From positions 1 to 64,000 of the forward strand of contig CAYURO010000021.1 of NCBI GenBank assembly GCA_964447285.1: a stretch of DNA of 64,000 nt, written 5' to 3'. The stretch is from CAJBNH01 sp964447285 (lineage in GTDB: Bacteria; Myxococcota_A; UBA9042). Positions 14,717 through 26,967 of the stretch are shown piece after piece. The stretch's first letter is position 1; each line of letters starts with the position of its first letter. The notes under the pieces are model-generated. The model was not told where the DNA came from. It was given only the letters and a program-made list of their open reading frames with translations, and made no database searches. The position numbers and the translations under genes are program-made.

Positions 14717-16927
14717 TCAACGGCCCCGCGGAGCGTAGATCGGAACGGCCTGCGGTTGAATGGCCTCCTCACGGACTTTGACCCCACGCTCCCAAACAAC
14801 CTGCAGGACGCGGCGACCGTCGCGGTCGAAACGGATCTCGATGCCGTACTTCTGGTTGTCGATGTACGGGACTTCGGCCCACTTCAGGCCCGCCTCGGTG
14901 TAGAAGACGGCAACTCCATGGCGAACGCCGTTCAGCAGGGGCACGTGCAGCCGAACCTCGCCGTTGCGGTGAAACTGGGTCTCTGCACCGTGCAATATAT
15001 CAGGATCAAAGGTGAATTCGCTCTGTCTTGCGCCATCCGGGTACCAGGTGCGTGCGACGCCGGTGGCCCGTCCGTGCGCGTACGGATACTCAGCCACGCG
15101 CTCGCCGGTGCGGGAGTAGCGGACCTCGGTTCCGTGCTTCAGGCCGCGGTCGAACTCGATCCTTGCCCACAGCATTCCGGTCTCGTCGAACACCATCGCG
15201 ACCCCTTGGCGTCGACCGTGCACCAGCGGAACCGAGAGCCGCAGCTCGCCGTTGCGGTGGAACAAGTACTCGGTGCCCTCGCCATTGGCAGGTGTCCGGC
15301 CAAGCAGCGACCCGTCTGGATAGCGGGTCGTGATCATGGTGTGCGGTCTGGACTTGGCATGGGTGGTCGGCGTGGGAGCTTGCGCAAGGTCGACGCCGGT
15401 TTGCGTTGCGTCCGCGGCCAGGTCGCTGGTCGGCGCGACACGACTCCCGCCGGGTCCACGCACCAGCACGCCGCGCTCCCACTCGTACGTGGCAGGCTTG
15501 CGCAAGTGATAGCGGACCTCAGGACCGTGCTGCACGTCATCGGCATAGGTGAGTGTGGCGGCCAGCTTCCCCTTCTCCGTGAATACGCGCGCTTCGCCGT
15601 TCTTGCGCCCCAACACCAGCGGCACCGTCATTCGCAGGCGTCCCTGATCGTCCCATCGACTCTCCAGCCCGGTGCCGGCGCCATTTGCGAACGGGAACTC
15701 GCTTTGCTTGACACCGTTGCGATACCAAGTGGTCGCGATGCCAACCAACTTGTCCTCGCCATAGCGGAATTCGGCCTGCTTCTCTCCCGTGGGGTAGTAC
15801 CGGGTCTCGGGACCGTCGCGTACATCGTCGGAGAACCAGATTTCGGCCCACTTCTCGCCCGTCCTCGCCCACAGCGTCGCCAGACCGTGCTTGCGTCCAC
15901 CGACGATCGGAACCTCCATGGCCTTCTGGCCGCCGCCGTCGAGACCCACGTCGTGAAATCGCACTTCCTTGCCGTTCTGCTGCTCGTCGGCAAAGGTGCG
16001 CACGGTGGAGACTGCGCCGCTGGGGTGAAACGTGGTGATGCGACAGCAGGGCTTGTCGTTGCGGTACTCGACCTCGACCGTGGGGCGGCCTTCGCGGTCG
16101 AAGCGGCGTTCGATGCCGTTCAGCCTGCCCGCCTCATACGGCAGCTCGCCGATCTTGACGCCGTCGAAGTCGAACACGCCCGCCCGCCCATAGCGTTGGC
16201 CAGCGACCAAGGGAGCCACCAGACGGGGTTGTCCGTTGGGGTGGTACTGGATCTCGACGCCCTCGGCGGTGCCGTTCACATAGGGCACCGAACTCTGCAG
16301 CCAGCCGTCCTCGTGATAGGTGCGAACCGTTCCCTGAATGACGCCATAAGCGTAGGGAACCTGCGCACTTATCTTGCCATTCTTGAAGTACTGGATCTCG
16401 ACGCCGTGTTTGCGGTCGTTGACGATGTCCACGACTGCCGCCCGCTCTCCAGTGGGATAGAGCACGACCATCGGACCGCTAGGCTCGCCCTCGCTGTACG
16501 GCAGCTCGCTGAAGGTCTCGCCTGAAGGCAGAAACTCCCGCGCCACGCCGTGTCGCAAGCCGCGACGGAACGGGACGACCGCCTGCCCGCGCCCCTCCGC
16601 ATCGTAGTGGGTCTCGTCGCCTTCCTTGACGCCGCCCCGCTCGACCCAGGTGGCTCGCACGACACCGTTGGCGTGATAGGCCGTCCAGCGCACCGTCTTG
16701 CCGCCATCTTCATACAGGGCCAATGCGGTCTTCTCGCCTGCGGGGCCGAACCACTCCTCGCGAATGCGCTTGCCGTCCACGACCGTCAGCACTTGTTTGG
16801 CCTGACCGTCCGGGTGCCTTGCGGCGACAACTGCGGTAGGGCGAGGTTCCGGCGTGGTGGCGAGCAAGCTCGAGGTCCAGACGAACGTGGCCGCGCAAGT
16901 CGAAAACATGAGTGCCCAACGTCTCAT
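14717..16927 (-). CDS. Large exported MORN_2-repeat protein
   Basis: This 736-residue product has a signal peptide (M-R-R-W start, hydrophobic core, cleavage near S-S-L-L-A). The rest is made almost wholly of roughly 23-residue repeats of the MORN_2/YwqK type: G-x-E-x-x-Y-x-x-G-x-x-x-x-x-x-P-Y/F-x-x-G-x-x-x-G. Two blocks are separated by a non-repeat Ala/Thr/Pro linker around residues 490-540. The repeats contain recurring W-A-E, R-Y-Y-P-T-G-E and F-H-R-N-G-E variants. MORN_2 proteins are often annotated as YwqK-type antitoxins, but the export signal and size argue against that here; a surface or periplasmic scaffold is more likely. Start ATG 16927 follows GGGGGCG; ATG 16951 is possible. Confidence 0.8.
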   Translation of the reverse strand: MRRWALMFSTCAATFVWTSSLLATTPEPRPTAVVAARHPDGQAKQVLTVVDGKRIREEWFGPAGEKTALALYEDGGKTVRWTAYHANGVVRATWVERGGVKEGDETHYDAEGRGQAVVPFRRGLRHGVAREFLPSGETFSELPYSEGEPSGPMVVLYPTGERAAVVDIVNDRKHGVEIQYFKNGKISAQVPYAYGVIQGTVRTYHEDGWLQSSVPYVNGTAEGVEIQYHPNGQPRLVAPLVAGQRYGRAGVFDFDGVKIGELPYEAGRLNGIERRFDREGRPTVEVEYRNDKPCCRITTFHPSGAVSTVRTFADEQQNGKEVRFHDVGLDGGGQKAMEVPIVGGRKHGLATLWARTGEKWAEIWFSDDVRDGPETRYYPTGEKQAEFRYGEDKLVGIATTWYRNGVKQSEFPFANGAGTGLESRWDDQGRLRMTVPLVLGRKNGEARVFTEKGKLAATLTYADDVQHGPEVRYHLRKPATYEWERGVLVRGPGGSRVAPTSDLAADATQTGVDLAQAPTPTTHAKSRPHTMITTRYPDGSLLGRTPANGEGTEYLFHRNGELRLSVPLVHGRRQGVAMVFDETGMLWARIEFDRGLKHGTEVRYSRTGERVAEYPYAHGRATGVARTWYPDGARQSEFTFDPDILHGAETQFHRNGEVRLHVPLLNGVRHGVAVFYTEAGLKWAEVPYIDNQKYGIEIRFDRDGRRVLQVVWERGVKVREEAIQPQAVPIYAPRGR

Positions 16928-16965
16928 CCGTCGCCCCCGGTACCTGATCATGGAAGTGCTCAGGC

Positions 16966-16994
16966 AGAATCGCTGCCGTGCCCGGTCATGTCAA
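16966..16994 (-). promoter_or_regulatory. Candidate promoter for the MORN_2 gene
   Basis: On the minus strand a perfect TTGACA (plus-strand 16989-16994) is followed after 17 bp by GATTCT (16966-16971). It lies about 40 bp upstream of the ATG at 16927. Confidence 0.45.
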
Positions 16995-17113
16995 TCGACA
17001 ACGCACGCACGTGTGCGGGAACACAATGGTGCCGACGGGGGTTACATGCGCGCCCGTAGACGGGGGGTGATCGGGGCCAAGCCCGCGTCCCTGCTGCGGG
17101 ATCTCGCTGTGTC

Positions 17114-17142
17114 TGGACAATTGGCCCGATCGAATCTATCCT
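17114..17142 (+). promoter_or_regulatory. Candidate promoter for the DUF4407 gene
   Basis: TGGACA (17114-17119) and TATCCT (17137-17142) are 17 bp apart, about 75 bp upstream of the ATG at 17216. The same two hexamers, 16 bp apart, are found in the MrfA-like helicase promoter. Confidence 0.45.
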
Positions 17143-17215
17143 ATTTAGCCGTTTTGCGGGGGCCCTGACCCTCGCCCGCGCGGGACTCATCGCCGCGCCG
17201 TTCCGGAATGACCAC

Positions 17216-18526
17216 ATGGGATTCTCTCCCGCAAAGCCCCTGGCCGCAGAGCCCCACCTCGAAGTGGTCGACGACGCGACGCCCCCCCAGGGATTGCCCC
17301 TGCCGCCGCACGTCGAGTTTCAGGCTGCTGAAGACCCGCCACCGGCAGCCGTTGCCGCTCCCCGTCAGCAGGTCAGGCCCTTCATGGACCTGTACCAGCC
17401 GACGTGGCTGCATCCCGTGATCCGCCTGCTGTTGCTGGACGAGAACGGCCATATGCCGCGCACCGTGCAGGCGCAGGTCGGCTTTGGCGCCATGCTGATG
17501 GGCGTGCAGTTCTGCATGGACCTGTTGGCGTGGATTCTCGGATTCCGTTGGGTGTTCGTGAATGCGATGGGCTGGCCCGGCTGGTTCCTGGCGTTCCTGT
17601 TCGCGTTTCTGGTGTCGTCCATCATCCTGATCTTCGAGCGTTTTGTGCTCACCGCCGACGTCCACGGCCGCAAGACCTCGCTGCTGTTGAACCCGGCGAT
17701 CCTGACCCGCGTGGTGGTCGTCGTCATCTTCGCATCCGTGACGGCCATCCCTGTGGAAATGCTGGTGTTTCAGGACGTCATCCAAGGGCGGCTGAACGGC
17801 GAGGTGCAGGGTGTCCGCGAGTCGGCGCGTCAGCAGCTGCGCAATGACTTCAAGAAGGATATCGAAGATGTGGCGATCGAAGAGGGTGCGTCCCGCAAGC
17901 GCGTGAAGGACGAGACCCCGCCGCTGGTCCTGGACGAGGTTGGTACGCCGAAGCTCGACGCCAAGATCGCGGACCTGCAGAAGCAAATCGACCAGAAGGT
18001 CATTGACTTGCGCGAAGAGGACGCCGGCTGGCGCTCGGGAGAGGCCGGTCAGGGGCGCAAGTTCCTGCGGCTCAAGGACGAGAAGGCCGCGCTGGAAGGC
18101 CAGCTGACAGAGGCCAAGGCCGCCCGTTCTGCCGAGCTCGAGCAGCGTGCGACCGGCAACCAAAAGGCGCAGGCCGGCGCCGCTGACCGCCACTTTCAAG
18201 AGCTGACGCGAATCTCGGAGCGCTATGAGCCCCGCAAGCGCGAGCTTGAGAAGAAGATGCGCGACGTCGACCGCCTGACCGACGACGAGCTGGCGAAGGC
18301 CACCCGCAAGTCGTTCCGCGTGGTGGACGGCTTTGCACGTCGCTGGAAGATCGTGAACGATCTCGAGAACGAGGATCCGATCTACGCCACCACCAAGTGG
18401 GCCGTGCGGCTGCTGTTCATCGCCTTTGGCTTGCTGGTGCTGACGACCAAGGCGCTGTTCAACCGCCCGACCCGAGCCTACTACGCCGGTCGGGATCCGC
18501 TGCGCGCCTACGACGACGAAGCGTAA
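17216..18526 (+). CDS. DUF4407 membrane protein with central coiled coil
   Basis: A 436-residue protein. The N-terminal 55 residues are Pro-rich and disordered. Three hydrophobic segments follow (about 88-110, 117-142 and 160-178), then a long charged coiled-coil part (about 195-375) and a last membrane segment (about 394-415). This layout of helices, large alpha-helical loop and C-terminal helix, with the F-E-R-F start of the loop and P-V-E-M-L after helix 3, matches DUF4407. The function of the family is unknown. It is flanked by divergent and convergent neighbours and seems to be transcribed alone. Confidence 0.65.
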   Translation: MGFSPAKPLAAEPHLEVVDDATPPQGLPLPPHVEFQAAEDPPPAAVAAPRQQVRPFMDLYQPTWLHPVIRLLLLDENGHMPRTVQAQVGFGAMLMGVQFCMDLLAWILGFRWVFVNAMGWPGWFLAFLFAFLVSSIILIFERFVLTADVHGRKTSLLLNPAILTRVVVVVIFASVTAIPVEMLVFQDVIQGRLNGEVQGVRESARQQLRNDFKKDIEDVAIEEGASRKRVKDETPPLVLDEVGTPKLDAKIADLQKQIDQKVIDLREEDAGWRSGEAGQGRKFLRLKDEKAALEGQLTEAKAARSAELEQRATGNQKAQAGAADRHFQELTRISERYEPRKRELEKKMRDVDRLTDDELAKATRKSFRVVDGFARRWKIVNDLENEDPIYATTKWAVRLLFIAFGLLVLTTKALFNRPTRAYYAGRDPLRAYDDEA

Positions 18527-18564
18527 CCGCCTCCGCCGCTTGCCCTAACTCTCGCAGCCTCTTC

Positions 18565-20076
18565 TCAAGCGTGGTCGCCGTTGCCGGTGTCCGGGATTTC
18601 GCGCCCGTTGCCCGCTGCGCCCATGTCGTGGGGCAGGCTGCCGCGCAGGCTGCGCAGGAACGAATACGGCGTCTCGTGCAGGAAGTTCGACACGCGCGAC
18701 GTGTAGATGTCGGCGTGCTGCTCGATCTGCCGGGCCAGCAGGCTTTTGTCGTTGCCCGCCCGCATCATCAGGCCCCAGTGGCGGTTGTGCAGGTGCCCGG
18801 CCGCCGCCGCAAGCGGGGCGATCGTGTTGTCCAGTGCCACCAGCCGCTCGCGCAAGACGTTCAGCTTCTCGGCGAGTTCGCTGTCGTGCCCCTCGATCGG
18901 CGCGCCATACCCCGCGCGCTTGCGCATCCGCGCCACCCGCAGCTGCGAGAACGCGAACTCCAAATGCTCCTTTTCGGTCATCAGGGCATCGACGCGGTGC
19001 TGGCTCGGCCGCCAATCGGCGATCGCCGCGAGCTCCTCTTCCAGCTCGCGCAGGACCATCGCCGTGCGCCACTGCACCATCTTCTTCGATTGCCGCACGT
19101 CGCCGAACATGTGGTCGCCCACGTACAGGATCTGGTCGCCGTCGAGGCCCAGCGCACGCTCCACCCGGTCTGCGGTCCCGCCGAAGTAGATGGCGCCCTC
19201 GCGCAACGGCCCCTCGACCGGCCGCAGCAGACCCGAGGCCTCCTCGACCACCTCGAACATCATCGGCGTCGTGCTGAAGAAGCCGGGTTTGCGCGCCGAC
19301 ACGACGATCAGCGAGAACAGGTCGCGCCAGGTGGTGCCCGCCGGCAGGTACCGGTCGAACGCGTACGACATCATCGGCTGTGTGTAGGCCCACTCCGAAT
19401 TCGTGATGAGCAGCAGCTTCTTGCCCGACTCGCGCTGGTCCAGCAGTGCCAGCGGCATCTCGGGGTCCAGTTCGACGTACAGGTCGGGGCGGGCCAGGAT
19501 CTCGGCCTTCAGCTCACCTTCCACGTGCGCGCGGTCCAGCGTATGGCGGACCTTGCGATACAGCGCGTCGTACCCAAGCACGTCCGGCAGCTCGCGGCGG
19601 TCCAACAGGTCGACGAGCTGCGCGTACATGCAGCCTTCCGAGATCTCGAACAGCGTGTTCAGGAAGACGTAACGCGTATCGGACAGGTCGACCAGCGTGC
19701 GGCCGTACAGCTTGCGTTGGTCCTCCATCCCCAGCGGCAGGGTGCCGTGCATGCTCGACTTGATGTAGCCGAAACGATTGACCTTCAGCAGGTTGCCCAG
19801 CTGCTTGTCGATGACCAGACCGCGCATGACGCGATCGGGCTCGAACGCCAGATCCTGCACCGGCCAGCCCTGCGACAGCAGCCGTTGCCGCAGGTGGGCG
19901 TACGCACGTCCCTCCCACTTCACGACGTTGTAGTGCACCAGCGTGTAGTCCATGTCGTACCCGATCGCCTTGGTGCTCCGCAGGTTCAGCGTGCGGTTGC
20001 AGAACAGGCGGCGCGACTCGGGCACGGGGGGCCATTCGGCGGCAAGGGCGGCGACGGACGGATGCGGTGTGGTCAT
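18565..20076 (-). CDS. HAD-IG family 5'-nucleotidase
   Basis: A 503-residue cytosolic enzyme of the haloacid dehalogenase superfamily, type IG, related to eukaryotic cytosolic purine 5'-nucleotidase. Motif I is D41-M-D43-Y-T, with the two catalytic Asp. Motif II is L-L-L-I-T-N-S, and the late motif Y-V-G-D-H-M-F-G-D supplies the Mg-binding acidic residues. Predicted reaction: removal of the 5' phosphate from nucleoside monophosphates, probably IMP/GMP by analogy with the family. The C-terminal 130 residues are helical. ATG 20076 is chosen because the 53-residue extension to 20235 shows no homology and overlaps the divergent acnA promoter region. Confidence 0.85.
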   Translation of the reverse strand: MTTPHPSVAALAAEWPPVPESRRLFCNRTLNLRSTKAIGYDMDYTLVHYNVVKWEGRAYAHLRQRLLSQGWPVQDLAFEPDRVMRGLVIDKQLGNLLKVNRFGYIKSSMHGTLPLGMEDQRKLYGRTLVDLSDTRYVFLNTLFEISEGCMYAQLVDLLDRRELPDVLGYDALYRKVRHTLDRAHVEGELKAEILARPDLYVELDPEMPLALLDQRESGKKLLLITNSEWAYTQPMMSYAFDRYLPAGTTWRDLFSLIVVSARKPGFFSTTPMMFEVVEEASGLLRPVEGPLREGAIYFGGTADRVERALGLDGDQILYVGDHMFGDVRQSKKMVQWRTAMVLRELEEELAAIADWRPSQHRVDALMTEKEHLEFAFSQLRVARMRKRAGYGAPIEGHDSELAEKLNVLRERLVALDNTIAPLAAAAGHLHNRHWGLMMRAGNDKSLLARQIEQHADIYTSRVSNFLHETPYSFLRSLRGSLPHDMGAAGNGREIPDTGNGDHA

Positions 20077-20264
20077 GCCGCAAACTTTGCCACACGGGCG
20101 GGCTGGGCGCCACCGCGGGCAGCCTTTCCCTTTGCCGACCGCGGGTGTATCTTCCGCGCGCAAGCCCGCCCAGGTCGCGGCGCTTCGGGGATAACCTATT
20201 GATTTGATGAATGTATGCTCCCCTTTGTCGGTCATCGACCAAGGCGGGCAAGGAGACGCTTTCC

Positions 20265-22955
<2,691 letters not shown>

Positions 22956-22994
22956 GGTCTGCGTAGTTTCTCGCTGCCGGGCGCTCAAGCCCCA

Positions 22995-23024
22995 TTGCGT
23001 GACAGCCCCGACACCCGGTAGATT
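22995..23024 (+). promoter_or_regulatory. Candidate promoter for the mosaic lipoprotein gene
   Basis: TTGCGT (22995-23000) and TAGATT (23019-23024) are 18 bp apart in the gap after acnA. They lie about 140 bp upstream of the ATG at 23167. Confidence 0.35.
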
Positions 23025-23166
23025 GCGCGCCGGAATCCCGATCCAGCCCAATGGATCGGGGTCTTTCCGGGCGGGTCTCGCGCCTGGGCTCGGGCTCTCG
23101 CGGCAGCGCACCGCCCCCCCCACTCCGCTGGCTCCGCCCGTCCGTGTCGCGCCCATGGAGGCCTCG

Positions 23167-26100
23167 ATGTCCCGCCTCGGCTCCCGGCAGCACTGCCCGT
23201 GTCTGCTGCGTGCGTTGTTCTTGTCCCTCACGCTAACCTTTGCCGTGACTCTCGCCGCGTGCGGTAACGATCCGGTGGAAACCGCGGATACCGCTGCCGT
23301 CACCGATGTCAGCGGCGATGAGGTTGCGGAGGACGCTGATGATGGCGTCGATTCGGCAGCGGATGCCGTGACGGACGCTGGCGACACGGTGGTCGGCTTG
23401 CCGTGCAAGATCGACGTCGATTGCGCCAATGCGGGTGGCAAGTGCAATACGTACACCTACTTGTGCGGCGAGTGCGTGGTGTCGGCCGACTGCAAGACCC
23501 AGCCCGCGGTGTGCGAGGCGAGCCTGTGCGTGGCGCAGACCCCGTGCACGGCCTCGGCAGACTGCAAGGCCAGCGGCAAGGTGTGCGACCCCACGGACAA
23601 CGTGTGCGTCGCCTGCGTGACCAGTTCCGACTGCGCGCAAGGCCTTGAATGTCACGCGCGCCTTTGCCTGACGCCCGGTCCGGCGTGCGCCAGCACCAAC
23701 GACTGCAAGGGCGGCAAGGTTTGCGACAAGGCGGCCGGCAAGTGCGCCGAGTGCGCGGTGGACGGCGACTGCGAGGCCTATCTGCACTGCGAAGAGGGCG
23801 TGTGCAGTGTCGACGCGTGCGGTGCCGGTCAGACGCAGTGCGACGCGCAGGACAAGATCCGCAAGTGCAAGTCGAACGGCTCGGGCTGGGTCGTCGAGAC
23901 CTGTCCTGAGAACGAAGTTTGCGCGTCTGGCTTGTGCCAATCGCCGGCGTGCGACCCCGGCAGCAAGGCGTGCGAGGGCAACGACGTCATCACCTGCAAC
24001 GCAACGGGCTTGGGATGGAGCACCCCCAAGGCGTGCGAAGGCAACGACACCTGCCAGTCCGGGCAGTGTGTTTCGTCGCTTTGCGTCGCGGACGAAAAGA
24101 AGTGCGGCGACGGCGCCGTGCTGGTCTGCAAGAGCGACGGCAACGGGTGGACGGTTGCCCCTTGTCCGATCCAGCCCGGGACACCGGGCCAAGCGTGCGT
24201 GCTCGAAGGCGGCGTGCCCAAGTGCATTCCGCTGTTGTGCGCATCAGGCATGGGTTATTGCGAAGGTACGATGGCCATGAAGTGCGCCCCGGACGGCATG
24301 TCGGCCGATCTGGTGACGGATTGTGGCACGGTGGCCAAGCAGATCTGTTCCGGCGGCCAATGTGGGCCGCAGAAGTGCAATCCCGGCGACCAGATCTGCG
24401 CGGACCCCGGCACGCAGGCCGTGTGCGTGGACGGGTCGGTGGGCTGGACCAAGAAGCCGTGCCCGGAAGGGTCCGGTTGCACCGATGGCGTGTGCTTGCA
24501 GTTGCTGTGCCCGGCGGCAGAGTTCTTCTGCGAAGGCAACGTGTTGCAGGAGTGCAGCGAGTCCGGAACGTCGGCGACCCTGATCGAGGACTGCGCCGTG
24601 TCCGGAAACGTCTGCTACCAGGGTAAGTGCAGCCCGCTGCTGTGCAAGGCCGGGGCGACCCAGTGCAAGGGCGGGCAGATCGACACCTGCGACCAAAGCG
24701 GCATGTTTTACACCGCGTCGGACTGCCCGGACGGCGAGACCTGCGCCGGCGGCCTGTGCAAGCCGATCATTTGTCAGGCAGGTGTCTCGTACTGCGAGAC
24801 GGGCAAGTCGATGAAGTGCGACCCCACCGGAACCGCGACGACGGTGGCCGAGGCCTGCGCAGGCGCCAAGCCGTTCTGTCTGGACGGCGTCTGCAGCGAC
24901 AAGGCTTGCGTGCCTGGCGTGTTCAAGTGCGACGGCACGACGCTGAAGACCTGCAAGCCCGACGGCTCAGCATGGTCGGACCAGTCCTGCGTCGACCCCA
25001 AGCCGTGCACCAACGACATCTGCGACCCGGTCGCCGGCAAGTGCAAGTACACCGCCAAGAATTGCGACGACGCCAACGCGTGCACGACCGAAACTTGTGA
25101 TGCGGTCAAGGGGTGCCTGTACGTGTCCGTGGTCAACGGCACGGCGTGCAACGACCAGAATGCCTGCACCGCAAGTGATGCCTGTGAGGCGGGTAGCTGC
25201 AAGGGCGGCACGGCGGCATGTGACGACGGCAACGCGTGCACCGACGACTCTTGCGACCCGCAATCGGGATGCAAGCACATGGGCAACATCGGCCTGTGCA
25301 CCACGGACGACGGTGCCTGCGGACAATGCGCCAATAGCACCTGCACTTCGCTCGGGCCGTCCAAGGTGTGGGACCGCGTGTTCGCGACCGCATCGACCGG
25401 CTACACCCCGACTGAAGTCGTGCGCTATGCGCTCGCCGCCTTGCCTGACGGCGGCGCGGTGGTGGCCGGTACGACCAAGGTGGCCAACGGTCTGGCGGCG
25501 ACGCTGCTGCGAGTCTCCGACAAGTCTCAGGTCTCGTGGGAGAAGCAGTACCCGATGGGCACGGGCACGATTCACACGGTCGTCCGCCTCAGCGACGGCG
25601 GTTTCGCGCTCGGCGGCACCATCAGCGAGTCAGGCGTGGACAAGGCGCTGTTGATTCGCGTCAAGGACGACGGCGAGTCGGCGGTGTCGACCTTCTACTC
25701 CCAGCAGTCCGACACGCGCGGCTTGATTGCGCTGCCCGACGGCGGCGTGGCGATGTATGGCAACCTGTTCAAGAAGGCCTGCTATTTGGCCCTTATCAAG
25801 GACGACGGGACCAAGGTCGGCACCGGTACAACCTACGAAGCCAAGAGCGGCGCCGGCACCGACGATCAGGAGTGCAACGGCATCGCCCGCCTCCCGGACG
25901 GATCCTTCGTGATGGTCGCCACCGTCCTGACCACGCCAACCAAGGTGATGGTCCGTAAGGTCGACTCAACTGGCAAGCTGCTGTACTCGAAGCTGATTGA
26001 GGCGCCGCAGAACCTGCAGGGTCTCGCCGTCGTCACGACGCCCGACGGGGGCATCGGAGTCTCTGGCTCCGTGTTTCAGACGACCGGCAGCGGGCACCAG

Positions 26101-26910
26101 GACGTGTGGCTCGCGCGTCTGACGCAGACGGTCGAGTTGGTGTTCCAACGCACCTTCGGCGGCATGACGCGGGACGAGGCGGTGAGCTTGGTCGCGCTTT
26201 CGGACGGCGGGTTTGCCCTGTTCGGCCGCGCGAATTCCCTGCAGGTCGGCGGTCCGGCGTGGTGGCTCATCCGCACGAACGCGGGTGGTGCGGCCCTGTG
26301 GAAGCAGGTTCATGCTGCCAAGTACGCCGACTATCGCGACGCGACCGGCATCGATGTGCGCCCCGGTGGCGGCTTCCTTCTGGTCGGCGCGGGCACCCCG
26401 GTCGGCAGCGCAGCGTGGAAGCCCCGCCTGATCGCCACCGACCCGTGGGGCAACGCAAGCTGCGCGACCTCAGGCCAGTGCGCTGAGTTGAACGCCAGCG
26501 GTTGCGATGATCAGAAGCAGTGCACGGCTGACATCTGCACGGCGGCCGAGGGCTGTCACCAAGTCTCGCTACCCGAGGCGGCTCCGTGCGGTCAGGTCGA
26601 GTATTGCGACGCGCTGAAGGTCTGCAAGGCCACCAAGTGCGGCGGCAACGGCTGCGAGCCCGGAGAGACCTTGCAGAACTGCCCGCAGGACTGCCCGGCC
26701 ACCTGCGGTGACGGCAAGTGCACGCCCGGTGAGAGTGCGGCCGCCTGCGCCAAGGACTGCGCCGGTTGCGTCAAGACCGCCACGGCCGGCTGCACGAATT
26801 GCGGTTGCTCGGCATGTGTCTGCGCCAAGGACCCGCTGTGCTGCTCGACGGCGTGGGACGACGGTTGCGTGGTGCTGTGTAACGAGTGTTCGCCGGGCCT
26901 CTGCAAGTAG
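23167..26910 (+). CDS. Mosaic Cys-rich lipoprotein with internal propeller-like domain
   Basis: A 1,247-residue lipoprotein (L29-A30-A31-C32), start ATG 23167 preceded by GGAGG. After an Asp/Ala/Val tether (about 33-75) come Cys-rich repeats of the form C-x-x-x-x-D-C-K/A then ones of the form C-x-x-G-x-x-x-C. Two or three C-D-D-x-N-A-C-T repeats follow. A Cys-poor domain of about 350 residues (roughly 735-1090) is next, with recurring L-P-D-G-G, L-S-D-G-G-F-A-L and T-P-D-G-G-I motifs, as in delta-60-repeat or beta-propeller proteins. The end returns to Cys-rich modules: two C-G-x-G-x-C-x-x-G-E-x-x-x-x-C-x-x-D-C units and a final C-C-S-T-A-W-D-D-G-C motif common in myxobacterial secreted proteins. 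No catalytic motif is seen. Confidence 0.8.
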   Translation: MSRLGSRQHCPCLLRALFLSLTLTFAVTLAACGNDPVETADTAAVTDVSGDEVAEDADDGVDSAADAVTDAGDTVVGLPCKIDVDCANAGGKCNTYTYLCGECVVSADCKTQPAVCEASLCVAQTPCTASADCKASGKVCDPTDNVCVACVTSSDCAQGLECHARLCLTPGPACASTNDCKGGKVCDKAAGKCAECAVDGDCEAYLHCEEGVCSVDACGAGQTQCDAQDKIRKCKSNGSGWVVETCPENEVCASGLCQSPACDPGSKACEGNDVITCNATGLGWSTPKACEGNDTCQSGQCVSSLCVADEKKCGDGAVLVCKSDGNGWTVAPCPIQPGTPGQACVLEGGVPKCIPLLCASGMGYCEGTMAMKCAPDGMSADLVTDCGTVAKQICSGGQCGPQKCNPGDQICADPGTQAVCVDGSVGWTKKPCPEGSGCTDGVCLQLLCPAAEFFCEGNVLQECSESGTSATLIEDCAVSGNVCYQGKCSPLLCKAGATQCKGGQIDTCDQSGMFYTASDCPDGETCAGGLCKPIICQAGVSYCETGKSMKCDPTGTATTVAEACAGAKPFCLDGVCSDKACVPGVFKCDGTTLKTCKPDGSAWSDQSCVDPKPCTNDICDPVAGKCKYTAKNCDDANACTTETCDAVKGCLYVSVVNGTACNDQNACTASDACEAGSCKGGTAACDDGNACTDDSCDPQSGCKHMGNIGLCTTDDGACGQCANSTCTSLGPSKVWDRVFATASTGYTPTEVVRYALAALPDGGAVVAGTTKVANGLAATLLRVSDKSQVSWEKQYPMGTGTIHTVVRLSDGGFALGGTISESGVDKALLIRVKDDGESAVSTFYSQQSDTRGLIALPDGGVAMYGNLFKKACYLALIKDDGTKVGTGTTYEAKSGAGTDDQECNGIARLPDGSFVMVATVLTTPTKVMVRKVDSTGKLLYSKLIEAPQNLQGLAVVTTPDGGIGVSGSVFQTTGSGHQDVWLARLTQTVELVFQRTFGGMTRDEAVSLVALSDGGFALFGRANSLQVGGPAWWLIRTNAGGAALWKQVHAAKYADYRDATGIDVRPGGGFLLVGAGTPVGSAAWKPRLIATDPWGNASCATSGQCAELNASGCDDQKQCTADICTAAEGCHQVSLPEAAPCGQVEYCDALKVCKATKCGGNGCEPGETLQNCPQDCPATCGDGKCTPGESAAACAKDCAGCVKTATAGCTNCGCSACVCAKDPLCCSTAWDDGCVVLCNECSPGLCK

Positions 26911-26967
26911 GCCACTCGTTCGCGCTTTCCCAAATGACCGGACCTGTCGCTTTCAGCGCCCTTGGAC

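Noticed and set aside
14717..16927. Calling the MORN_2 protein a YwqK-type antitoxin
   Set aside because: It has a signal peptide, is far larger than known YwqK proteins, and no toxin gene is adjacent.
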